64,000 bases of DNA, taken from JABDIP01 sp965237625. Its GTDB lineage: Bacteria; Pseudomonadota; Alphaproteobacteria; DSM-16000; Inquilinaceae. The notes under the pieces were generated by a model that worked only from the letters and a program-made list of their open reading frames with translations, was not told where the DNA came from and made no database searches. Location: positions 194,895 to 258,894 of the forward strand of contig CBDEGD010000012.1 in assembly GCA_965237625.1 (NCBI GenBank). The letters are read 5' to 3'. The position numbers and the translations under genes are program-made. Shown here one piece after another: positions 53,025 through 61,269 of this stretch (its first letter is position 1; each line of letters opens with the position of its first letter).

Positions 53025-54332
53025 ATGAGCGACTTTTTCGGCGATATCGAACCGATCCGCTATGAGGGTCCGGAGAGCCGCAATCCCTTCGCCTTCAGGC
53101 ATTACGAGCCGGACCGCATGGTCATGGGCAAGCGGATGGAGGACCATCTGCGCATGGCGGTGTGTTACTGGCACAGCTTCTGCTGGCCCGGCGGCGACCC
53201 GTTCGGCGGCCAGACTTTCGAGCGGCCGTGGTTCGGCGATACGCTGGCCGATGCCGAGCTGAAGGCCGATGTCGCTTTCGACATGTTCGCGCTGCTGGGC
53301 GTGCCGTACTTCTGCTTCCATGACCGGGACATCGCGCCGGAGGGCGCCAGCCTGGCCGAATCGAATGCCAATGTGCGGCACATCGCCGATCGGTTCGCGG
53401 CGAAGATGGAAAGCGCCAAGACCAAGCTGCTGTGGGGCACGGCCAATCTGTTCTCCAATCGCCGCTTCATGGCCGGCGCGGCGACCAATCCGGACCCGGA
53501 CGTATTCGCCTACGCCGCCGCCCAGGTGAAGAACTGCCTGGACGTGACCAAGGATCTGGGCGGCGCCAACTATGTGCTGTGGGGTGGCCGCGAAGGCTAT
53601 GAGACCCTGCTCAACACCGATCTCGGCCGGGAGCTCGACCAACTCGGCCGCTTCCTGAATTTGGTGGTGGAGCACAAGCACAAGATCGGTTTCGAGGGCA
53701 CCATCCTGATCGAACCCAAGCCCCAGGAACCGACCAAGCACCAGTACGATTACGACGTCGCCACGGTCTATGGCTTCCTGAAGCGCCACGGTCTGGACTC
53801 CGAGGTGAAGGTCAATATCGAGGTCGGCCACGCCTTCCTCGCCGGCCATTCCTTCGAGCATGAGATCGCCACGGCTGCGGCGCTGGGCATCTTCGGATCG
53901 ATCGACGCCAACCGGAACGACCTGCAATCCGGCTGGGACACCGACCAGTTCCCCAATAACCCGGCGGAGATGGCGCTGGCGATGTATCACATCCTGAATG
54001 CCGGCGGCTTCACCAGTGGCGGCCTCAATTTCGACGCCAAGCTGCGCCGGCAATCCCTCGACCCGGAAGACCTCATCCTGGCCCATATCGGCGGCATGGA
54101 TACCTGCGCCCAGGGCCTGATGGCGGCGGCGGCGATGATCGAGGACGGCGCGCTGGACCGCCACGTGGCCGACCGATACGCCGGTTGGAATACGTCAGAG
54201 GGGCAGGCCATGCTGGCGGGCGACCGTTCACTGGAGGACATTGCTGCCCGAGTGGCCGAGGACGGGCTGGACCCGCAGCCAAAGTCGGGGCGGCAGGAAT
54301 ATTTGGAAAACCTAGTGAATTCGTACCTGTAG
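53025..54332 (+). CDS. xylA: Xylose isomerase
   Basis: A 435-residue enzyme, normal for class II XylA. Catalytic His is in YFCFHDRDIAPEGASL; metal ligands appear in ILIEPKPQEPTKHQYD, VNIEVGHAFLAGHSFEHEI, and SIDANRNDLQSGWDTDQFP. It converts D-xylose to D-xylulose. The start at 53025 follows GGGAGACG. No xylulokinase gene is adjacent. Confidence 0.97.
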   Translation: MSDFFGDIEPIRYEGPESRNPFAFRHYEPDRMVMGKRMEDHLRMAVCYWHSFCWPGGDPFGGQTFERPWFGDTLADAELKADVAFDMFALLGVPYFCFHDRDIAPEGASLAESNANVRHIADRFAAKMESAKTKLLWGTANLFSNRRFMAGAATNPDPDVFAYAAAQVKNCLDVTKDLGGANYVLWGGREGYETLLNTDLGRELDQLGRFLNLVVEHKHKIGFEGTILIEPKPQEPTKHQYDYDVATVYGFLKRHGLDSEVKVNIEVGHAFLAGHSFEHEIATAAALGIFGSIDANRNDLQSGWDTDQFPNNPAEMALAMYHILNAGGFTSGGLNFDAKLRRQSLDPEDLILAHIGGMDTCAQGLMAAAAMIEDGALDRHVADRYAGWNTSEGQAMLAGDRSLEDIAARVAEDGLDPQPKSGRQEYLENLVNSYL

Positions 54333-54371
54333 CAGCTAACTGCGCAAGTCTGTTCGACGGCACCGCATGCG

Positions 54372-54932
54372 ATGATCGGATTCGCCGAGCGTTACCTCAA
54401 TCGCCGCATAGTTTTGGAGCTTGCCCCGGCGATAGTCTTCTTTGCCGCGAATTATGGCTGGGGCCTGATGGTGGCGACCGCCGCGGTAATGGCGGCAACC
54501 TTCATGACGACCGCTGCGGGGATCGCCCTGGAACGCCGGGTTCCGGTACTTGCGGTCACGACGCTGATCCTGGTTCTGGCGTTGGGCGGCGCGAGCCTGA
54601 TCTTCGACAGTGAACTCTTCATCAAGATCAGGCCGACGGTCGGCAACACCTTGTTCGCCCTGGCTTTGGCCATCAGCTTCGGCTTTCGCGAGGGCCTGCT
54701 GCGCCGCGCCTTCGAGGGGCAACTTCACCTGAGCGACCCCGGATGGCGAGTCCTGACCGGATGCTGGATTGCGCTCGCCCTCTGCCTCGCCTCTGCGAAT
54801 GAACTGGTCTGGCGAACTCTGGAGACCGATAGCTGGGTGGCGTTCAAGACCGCCGAAACGCCGCTGTCTATACTCGCCTACATTCTGCTGACCAGGCTCA
54901 TCGCTGGCCGATACTGGCAAGAACCGGGCTGA
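54372..54932 (+). CDS. yciB: YciB/IspZ family septation-associated membrane protein
   Basis: A 186-residue protein with about five hydrophobic segments. Family blocks: LELAPAIVFFAANYGWGLMV, ATFMTTAAGIALERRVPVLA and FIKIRPTVGNTLFALALAIS. Members influence cell-envelope synthesis and septation. It starts 39 nt after xylA, but the relation is probably only positional. Confidence 0.88.
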   Translation: MIGFAERYLNRRIVLELAPAIVFFAANYGWGLMVATAAVMAATFMTTAAGIALERRVPVLAVTTLILVLALGGASLIFDSELFIKIRPTVGNTLFALALAISFGFREGLLRRAFEGQLHLSDPGWRVLTGCWIALALCLASANELVWRTLETDSWVAFKTAETPLSILAYILLTRLIAGRYWQEPG

Positions 54933-55001
54933 CCAAGGCCGGAAAATCGCGGCCAAGCAAAGAACGGCCCTTCGGCGCTTCACATCCGGTTATCTTGGGC
55001 A

Positions 55002-56255
55002 ATGATGCATCTGACAGACGATCAAAGAGCCTTCGCGGACGGTCGGCACGGCAAAGCCGCTGACTCGGCCATGCGCATTGTTGCCGGCACCGGGGAACTG
55101 CTGGGCGCGAAGCGGCTGATACCCGTCTCCTCCGCCCATATCGACGGTTGTCTCTACCATGGTGATTCCGGGACCGAATTCGCCGAATTTCTTGTTCAAG
55201 GCGGCGGCCGTGTCAGAGTCCCCGCGACATTGAACGTCGGCTCCATCGATCTTTTGCGCCCGGACAATGTGCTTCTGGACGGGCATCGGCGTCATATGGC
55301 CAAGCGGCTGATGGACGCCTATGTGGCGCTTGGCTGCACCGCGACATGGACCTGCTCCCCCTATCAGGCCGGCCATCGGCCCAACGCCGGAGAGGATGTC
55401 GCCTGGGGCGAGTCGAACGCGGTCGCCTTCTGCAACTCCGTGCTCGGCGCCCGAACGAACCGATACGGAGATTTCCTCGACATCGCCTGCGCGATCACCG
55501 GATATGCGCCGGAATACGGGCTGCACCTCCAAGACAAGCGAGCGGCGCGCATCCTGTTCAAGACCGATGCGATCTCCGACCGGCTGAAGGACGATGATGT
55601 GTTCTGGCCGGTGATCGGTGCGCTCTTCGGCAAGCGTGTCGGCGACACCATCGGGGCGATCGACGGGCTGGGCGGATTCGCCAGCGAAGACCGGATGAAG
55701 GCGTTCGGCGCTGCCGCCGGGTCCTTCGGGTCGGTGGCGCTGTTCCACATCATCGGCGCGACGCCGGAAGCCGCGACACAGGAAGAGGCGTTTCAGCAGG
55801 TGGAGCCGGACGAGGTCGTCCAGATCGGCCCAGCAGAGGTGCGGCAGGCGCTGGACTGGCTGTCCACATCGACCGGCGGTCATGTATCGGCGATCGGCAT
55901 CGGCTCCCCTCACCTTTCCCTTGCGGAATTCGAGAGCCTTCTGGCGGCGCTGCGCGGCCGGAAGGTGCAGATGCCGTTCTACGCCAATACGGGCCGGCAC
56001 GTTGTGAAGCGTCTCGATGAGCTCGGATTCCTGAAGCAGCTCGACGAGGCCGGCATCATCATCATCGCCGACACTTGCATCGTCACCACGCCGATCATCG
56101 CGGACAAGCAGGGCGTCCTGATGACCAACTCAGGAAAGTTCGCCCATTACGCGCCGGGCAATATCGGCCATGAGGTTCTGTACGGAAGCCTCACCGACTG
56201 CGTAGAGACGGCAATCGCCGGCCGGCTTGTGAGGGATCAAAGCATATGGCGTTGA
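55002..56255 (+). CDS. AcnX (aconitase X) large subunit
   Basis: A 417-residue protein of the aconitase X catalytic domain family (DUF521). Blocks: VSSAHIDGCLYHGDSGTEFA, TCSPYQAGHRPNAGEDVAWG, ESNAVAFCNSVLGARTNRYG, and IIADTCIVTTPIIADKQG with a cluster cysteine. The small subunit follows and overlaps by 10 nt, which is the two-gene type IIa layout. Known members are cis-3-hydroxy-L-proline dehydratases or mevalonate-5-phosphate dehydratases; in bacteria the former is likelier. No proline-catabolic partner gene is adjacent. Confidence 0.92.
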   Translation: MMHLTDDQRAFADGRHGKAADSAMRIVAGTGELLGAKRLIPVSSAHIDGCLYHGDSGTEFAEFLVQGGGRVRVPATLNVGSIDLLRPDNVLLDGHRRHMAKRLMDAYVALGCTATWTCSPYQAGHRPNAGEDVAWGESNAVAFCNSVLGARTNRYGDFLDIACAITGYAPEYGLHLQDKRAARILFKTDAISDRLKDDDVFWPVIGALFGKRVGDTIGAIDGLGGFASEDRMKAFGAAAGSFGSVALFHIIGATPEAATQEEAFQQVEPDEVVQIGPAEVRQALDWLSTSTGGHVSAIGIGSPHLSLAEFESLLAALRGRKVQMPFYANTGRHVVKRLDELGFLKQLDEAGIIIIADTCIVTTPIIADKQGVLMTNSGKFAHYAPGNIGHEVLYGSLTDCVETAIAGRLVRDQSIWR

Positions 56256-56683
56256 CCGCCAAGACCCTCTTTCCGGGCCGCGCGAAAGGCACGTTGCTCA
56301 AGCTGACCGATCCGCTGAGCTTTTGGGGCGGCGTCGACCCGGACACCGGCACGATCATAAATGTCCGGCACCCCCAGCACGGCGCTTATATCGGCGGCAT
56401 CGTATTGGCCATTCCGAGGATGATCGGATCCTCGTCATCGTCCGCGGTGATGCTCGAACTGGTCCGCAACCGACACGCGCCGGCGGCACTGATCCTCGGC
56501 AATGTCGACGCGATCCTGGTGGTCGGCTGCCTGGTCGGCCGGGAGCTCGGCTACACCTGCCCACCGGTCGCGCAGCTGGACGCAGTCCTGATCGAGAGTC
56601 TCGAGACCGGCTTGTATCAGATCGAGGCGGAAGAGAGCGAAGCCACCGTCGGCTTGGTGACAGCGGTGAACCAGAGCAATTGA
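56246..56683 (+). CDS. AcnX small subunit (DUF126, swivel domain)
   Basis: A 145-residue swivel-domain protein: LFPGRAKGTLLKLTDPLSFW, GGVDPDTGTIINVRHPQHG, and MIGSSSSSAVMLELVRNRHA with the Ser-rich active-site loop. It completes the AcnX dehydratase with the large subunit. Confidence 0.93.
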   Translation: MALTAKTLFPGRAKGTLLKLTDPLSFWGGVDPDTGTIINVRHPQHGAYIGGIVLAIPRMIGSSSSSAVMLELVRNRHAPAALILGNVDAILVVGCLVGRELGYTCPPVAQLDAVLIESLETGLYQIEAEESEATVGLVTAVNQSN

Positions 56684-56704
56684 TCGCGCGACCTAACGGC
56701 CTGC

Positions 56705-57001
56705 TTATGCGGGAAAGGCTTCGGGGTCGATTTTTGCACCGGTGAGAAATTTGCGGACATGGCGGACTTGATCGGGTGTCAGCGAATGCGCCGAGCGGTG
56801 CGCGAACTCCGCGAAATGCTCGTTCAGATGCACGCCCATGCGGCCGCCATGGCGGTTCTCGACCTTGGCGCCAAGCTCGTGCAACAGCGTCTCCACATCG
56901 CGCACGGCAAAATTGGCGCTGACCGGATGGGAGAAGAGAGCGTGCAATACCTTGCGATGGCGATGGTTATCGGAGTCCTCGGTGATTTGATGGTGGCGCA
57001 T
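56705..57001 (-). CDS. HicA-like (YcfA) toxin family protein, solitary
   Basis: A 98-residue basic protein: HRKVLHALFSHPVSANFAVR, DVETLLHELGAKVENRHGG, and VRHVRKFLTGAKIDPE. It resembles the larger HicA-like variants whose canonical GSHH is modified; here the region is RHGGRMGVHLN. No HicB-like antitoxin is adjacent, so it may be an orphan or an uncharacterised relative. A fold-back element lies immediately upstream and may separate it from its promoter. Confidence 0.6.
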   Translation of the reverse strand: MRHHQITEDSDNHRHRKVLHALFSHPVSANFAVRDVETLLHELGAKVENRHGGRMGVHLNEHFAEFAHRSAHSLTPDQVRHVRKFLTGAKIDPEAFPA

Positions 57002-57004
57002 TTA

Positions 57005-57267
57005 ATACCAAGGGAACTAAATATTGACCGGCTTCATGGAGCCCATTGGCCCTTTCGGGCAGGCGCGGCGTGCGGCGCGATGCAGCGCATCGGGCAAGCG
57101 TCGAAACGCACCCGAAAGGGCCAATGGGCTCCACCGAAGGCCGTTCTCCTATGTCCGCCCGCCGCGTTGCGGCCCATTTGTGGTGCGCTGCACCACCGCG
57201 CGGACCGCGCCTAACAGGCGGACATAGGAGAGCGGTGAAACCGGTCAATATTTAGTTCCCTTGGTAT
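57005..57267. mobile_element. 263-bp fold-back (MITE-like) element
   Basis: The outer 27-bp inverted repeats (57005-57031 and 57241-57267, ATACCAAGGGAACTAAATAT type) are perfect. Inside are two further perfect hairpins, 23 bp (57037-57059 / 57111-57133) and 15 bp (57145-57159 / 57217-57231). It encodes no protein. A target duplication is not obvious. The ends suggest a non-autonomous transposon. Confidence 0.75.
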
Positions 57268-57339
57268 AAAGGCCTGAGCGCAGATACAACGATGATCTGG
57301 GTCAATGACCGGCCATAGGCGATGACGGATTCCGGTGCG

Positions 57340-58062
57340 TTATGTCATTGCCCGTAGCGCACTGACCACATCGCGGATCATCGCCGGGTCCGTAGTTGTT
57401 TCCCGCCCCGTCGCAAAGCCGCGCTCGCGGTGCGCAGGGTCGGCAACGGCCCGGCCCGAGCAGGAGGCATGCACCCAATCCGCGCCGGTGGCCCTGACGA
57501 TCCGCCCGGCATTATCAGCGGTGATGCCGGAGCCCGGCATGATCGTCAGCCGGCCAGCCGCTTTGGCCGACATGGCCGCGAGTTGCGCCAGCCCATCCAC
57601 CGCTCGCTGCCCGCCGCCCGATGACAGGATGCCGTCGAAGCCGAGGGCCACCGCCGCTTCGACGGAGTCGCCCGGACCGGCCAAGAGATCGACGACCCGG
57701 TGCAGGGTCTTGCCCATGCCCGTTGCCCGGTCGCACAGCGCGCTCAACGCCGCGACATCCAGAGCGCCTTCACCCGTGGCGACGCCCAGCACGACGCCTT
57801 CAAGGCCAGCCTCCCGCGCGGCATCGATATCGGCCAGCATCTGCGCCATATCCGCCTCGGAGAACCGAAACCCGCCGGAAACAGGCCGGATCATCGCCCG
57901 TACCGGTATCGGACAGGCCGCCGCCAGCCGCATCAGCCCGACAGAGGGGGTCAGCCCGCCAAGCGACAGGGCACTGCACAGCTCGATCCGATCCGCGCCG
58001 CCGGCCACGCACGCCGCGACGCCATCGGCGCTGTCGATACAGACCTCAAGCCTAGGTTTCAT
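57340..58062 (-). CDS. cutC: Copper homeostasis protein CutC
   Basis: A 240-residue TIM barrel. Family motifs: LEVCIDSADGVAACVAGGAD, RIELCSALSLGGLTPSVGL, MIRPVSGGFRFSEADMAQM, and ILSSGGGQRAVDGL. The role in copper handling in bacteria is debated. It starts 23 nt after the Na/Pi cotransporter stop. Confidence 0.93.
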   Translation of the reverse strand: MKPRLEVCIDSADGVAACVAGGADRIELCSALSLGGLTPSVGLMRLAAACPIPVRAMIRPVSGGFRFSEADMAQMLADIDAAREAGLEGVVLGVATGEGALDVAALSALCDRATGMGKTLHRVVDLLAGPGDSVEAAVALGFDGILSSGGGQRAVDGLAQLAAMSAKAAGRLTIMPGSGITADNAGRIVRATGADWVHASCSGRAVADPAHRERGFATGRETTTDPAMIRDVVSALRAMT

Positions 58063-58085
58063 GCGGTGTTTCCGCCGACGCCGGG

Positions 58086-59819
58086 TCAGGCGCCCTTCGC
58101 CGCCTTGCCGCCGGCGGAAGCCATGGTGTTGCCGCCATTTCCAGCCTTCGCGCGGCCGCGATCCTTCTCTTGTTTCTTCAGCCGGCTCTTCCGCAGCTCG
58201 CCCTCGGCATCAAGGATCGGATAGGCGATCGAGGTGACATGGGCGATGACCTGTTTGAGGTCGCGCAGCATGTCGAGATGCAGGGAAGATGTCTCGATGG
58301 CCTCGACTCGGCCGTCGCTCAGGCGCTGCAGATGGAGCTCTCCGGCCCCCCGCTCCAGATCGCGGAATTGCTCCTTATGGGCCAATAGCTGGCGCGCCAT
58401 GGCGACGTCGCGGGAGATGAAGACGTTGATGCCAAGCCGCATCTGATCCACCGCGCGGGCGTGCATGTCGGTCAGTTCCGCCCAGCCTTCCTCGGAAAAT
58501 TCCAGACGGCGCTTGATCTTCTTCTGGGCCGAGGACAGCAGGCTGTTGTCGATGATGTCGCCCACATGCTCCAGATTGGTGGTGAAGGTGATCAACTCCA
58601 CGAAGCGTTCGCCGTCCTCGCCGTCCAGCGGCTGGCGGCTGACTTCGGTCAGATACAGCTTGATCGCCTCGTGCAGGGCGTCGACATGGTCTTCCCGGTC
58701 CGACACCTCGTCGAGCAGCCGGCTGTCGTTGCGCTCGAACACTGTCAGCACATCGCGCAGCATCTCCTCGACCATGTCGGCCAGGCGCAATACCTCACGC
58801 GCGGCGCAGGTCAGTGCGAGAGCCGGCGTCCCGATCGCCGACTGGTCCAGGTGGCGTGGCTTGCCCAGCGCCTGATCCTGGGCGGCCGGTGTCGGGATCA
58901 TCCGTTCGGTCAGCCGCGCCATCGGCCCGACAAAAGGTAGAAAGACGATGGCCACCGCCAGATTGAACAGGGTATGGAAATTGGCGATCTGACGCGCGGG
59001 TTCGGCCTCGATCCGCGATAGATAGGGCAGGATCAAGCCGATCAGCCCCAGCATCGCCAGCGCGCCCGCCGTCCGGAACAGCAGGTTGCCCAACGGAATG
59101 CGCCGCGCCGCCGGCTCGTCGGACATGCTGATCGCCATGGGGATCAGGCCGGAGCCGATATTGGCGCCGAGCACCATCGCCAGGCCCAGCGGCAACGGCA
59201 CCACACCGGTCGCGGTCAGCGAGATGATCAGCAGCACCATGGCGACGCTGGAATGGGATAGCCAGGTCAGCAGCGCCATCAGCAGCACCGCCAGGATCGG
59301 ATCGTCGGCCAAGGGCGCCAAAACCACTTGTAGCCCGGCGCTGTCCCGCAGCACCGACGAGGCGCCGACGATCAGCGTCAGCGATAGCAGCATCAGACCG
59401 AGCCCGATCGCCACCCGGCCCAGATGCCGCCAGATCGCCGTCGGCCCGGCCAGGAACGCCCCGACGCCGATCAGCAACATCACCGGAGAGAACCAGGACA
59501 GATCGAATGACAGGATCTGCACCACCAGGGTGGAGCCGACATCGGCGCCCAGCATGATGGCGAGCGCAGGCGCCGTGGCGATCAACCCGCGGCCGGCGAA
59601 GGACATCGCCAGCAACGCCGTCGCGGTGGCGCTCTGCAACAACCCGGCCGCCACCAGCCCCATGGCAAAGCCCTTGAAGCGATTGCTGGTCGACCGGGCA
59701 GGCACGTTGCGCAGCACGCCGCCATAGGCGCGCAGGATGCCGGTGCGGATCATCCGCGCCGCCCAGATCAGCAGCGCGACACCGCCGCCGATGCTCAGGA
59801 GAATTTCGTGTCCGGTCAT
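58086..59819 (-). CDS. Na/Pi cotransporter family protein (NptA type) with PhoU-like C-terminus
   Basis: A 577-residue protein. The N-terminal half is membrane-embedded with two inverted PNaS repeats (LLQSATATALLAMSFAGRGL; LLTWLSHSSVAMVLLIISLT), each carrying the QSA/SHS sodium-phosphate signature. The C-terminal half is soluble and PhoU-like (ERNDSRLLDEVSDREDHVDA, NLEHVGDIIDNSLLSSAQK). It takes up phosphate with sodium. It ends with low-complexity Lys/Gly/Ala. Confidence 0.93.
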   Translation of the reverse strand: MTGHEILLSIGGGVALLIWAARMIRTGILRAYGGVLRNVPARSTSNRFKGFAMGLVAAGLLQSATATALLAMSFAGRGLIATAPALAIMLGADVGSTLVVQILSFDLSWFSPVMLLIGVGAFLAGPTAIWRHLGRVAIGLGLMLLSLTLIVGASSVLRDSAGLQVVLAPLADDPILAVLLMALLTWLSHSSVAMVLLIISLTATGVVPLPLGLAMVLGANIGSGLIPMAISMSDEPAARRIPLGNLLFRTAGALAMLGLIGLILPYLSRIEAEPARQIANFHTLFNLAVAIVFLPFVGPMARLTERMIPTPAAQDQALGKPRHLDQSAIGTPALALTCAAREVLRLADMVEEMLRDVLTVFERNDSRLLDEVSDREDHVDALHEAIKLYLTEVSRQPLDGEDGERFVELITFTTNLEHVGDIIDNSLLSSAQKKIKRRLEFSEEGWAELTDMHARAVDQMRLGINVFISRDVAMARQLLAHKEQFRDLERGAGELHLQRLSDGRVEAIETSSLHLDMLRDLKQVIAHVTSIAYPILDAEGELRKSRLKKQEKDRGRAKAGNGGNTMASAGGKAAKGA

Positions 59820-60426
59820 ATTAGGAATCGATCTCGCAATCGACGGCTATCCTGCGCCTGGACGGGGCATTGTCAAACAAGGGTCATCAACGCGTCTGCC
59901 GGCAACCGTCGATGCGATGCGCCACTCCGGCGCCGGGACGGTCTTGGATTTCGGAACGGAGTGCGGCGCGCCCAGTGCTCCGCGAGCCGCGAGTAACGCC
60001 ACGATAGAGGGCGAAAATGGCGGAAATCCGGCGTGGTGCAATCAGCCAACTCGACTGTCGCTTCCCAAGCGGAAGGGCGGATCGCAACGCGGTCAAATGG
60101 GAAGGCTCGGGAAGCCGTCCGCATCATCTACTCCCATCGACCCGTCTTGCTGAGAAGTGCTGCGATGGGATTTATCCGGCAATGGCATGTGAAACCCAGG
60201 GCCGGCGGCGAAGGGCGCGCTTTCCTTGCGCCGCGGACAACGGTCAAATGAACAATTCATGACGGTCGATTCGCACATCGAAGGTCGCGGATCGTGCTGG
60301 CTGCCAAGGGACCGGGCGGCGGATTTCGGGACGGCGTGGCGAATGAGCCCGGCGCTTCCGTGAAAAAAGAACGGGCGATGGGCCGACTTGCGGCGCCGGT
60401 TGTCCATCGGGGGGACAACTCCGGCC
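59820..60426. other. 607-nt region without a recognisable gene
   Basis: It separates the divergent Na/Pi and EamA genes. Several short frames are open but none has a good ribosome site or family resemblance. Near its end a hairpin GTTGTCC-N7-GGACAAC (60399-60419) overlaps the G-rich Shine-Dalgarno of the EamA gene. Otherwise I see nothing. Confidence 0.5.
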
Positions 60427-61269
60427 GTGGGATACGATGTTATCGCGCTGGTTCTGCTGGCGGCTCTTTTGCACGCCGGATGGAACGCCATGCTCAAAGT
60501 CGTCATCGACCGGCTGGCGCTGATGGCGCTGCTGGCGGGATCGGCCTCCGTCATCTCCCTGGCCGCCATACCCCTGCTGCCGCTGCCGGCGCCGGCCGCC
60601 TGGCCACTCCTTGCCGCCTCGACGGTTCTGCATGTGGGCTATCAGATGTTCCTGATCGCCGCCTATCGCCACGGCGATCTGGCGCAGGTCTATCCGATCG
60701 CGCGGGGCGGCGCGCCGGTGCTGGTCACGCTGGTGACCGTACTGGCGCTGGGTCAGACGCTGCCGACGCCGACCCTGGTCGGGATCTGCCTGGTGACAAT
60801 CGGGATCATGTGCCTGTCCCTGCGCAGCCAACGCCCCTGGTTTCGCGGCAGCGGCCAGGCGATCGGCTATGCGCTGGGCACCGCCGGGTTCATCGCCGGC
60901 TATACGCTTTTCGACGGGTATGGAGTCCGCGCGGCGGAGAACCCGCACGCCTATACCGCCTGGCTGTTCTTCATCCAGGGGCCGCCCATCGTGCTGATCG
61001 CCGCGATCAGGCTGCGCGGCCGGCTGGTCACCATGGCGACCGGGGTCTGGCGGCGCGGCGTGACCGCCGGGGCGATGTCGCTGGCCGCCTACTGGCTGGT
61101 GCTGTGGGCGCTCAGCCTGGGGGCCATCGCGCCGGTGGCGACCCTGCGCGAGACCAGCGTCGTCTTCGCGGCGCTGATCGGGTCGATTTTCCTGAAGGAG
61201 ACCATGACCCGGTGGCGCCTGCTGGCGGTCACCCTGGTGGCGTGCGGAGTCATCCTGCTGAAGCTGTAG
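60427..61269 (+). CDS. EamA/DMT family transporter
   Basis: A 280-residue membrane protein with about ten hydrophobic segments and two EamA repeats: GYDVIALVLLAALLHAGWNA, YPIARGGAPVLVTLVTVLAL, and the ending LRETSVVFAALIGSIFLKET. I chose the GTG at 60427, after a G-rich site; a TTG at 60388 is possible. Its end overlaps the end of the convergent phosphatase gene by 20 nt. The substrate is unknown. Confidence 0.88.
   Translation: MGYDVIALVLLAALLHAGWNAMLKVVIDRLALMALLAGSASVISLAAIPLLPLPAPAAWPLLAASTVLHVGYQMFLIAAYRHGDLAQVYPIARGGAPVLVTLVTVLALGQTLPTPTLVGICLVTIGIMCLSLRSQRPWFRGSGQAIGYALGTAGFIAGYTLFDGYGVRAAENPHAYTAWLFFIQGPPIVLIAAIRLRGRLVTMATGVWRRGVTAGAMSLAAYWLVLWALSLGAIAPVATLRETSVVFAALIGSIFLKETMTRWRLLAVTLVACGVILLKL

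Noticed and set aside
60093..60569. 158-codon minus-strand frame in the 607-nt gap
   Set aside because: It overlaps the EamA gene start and has no family resemblance.
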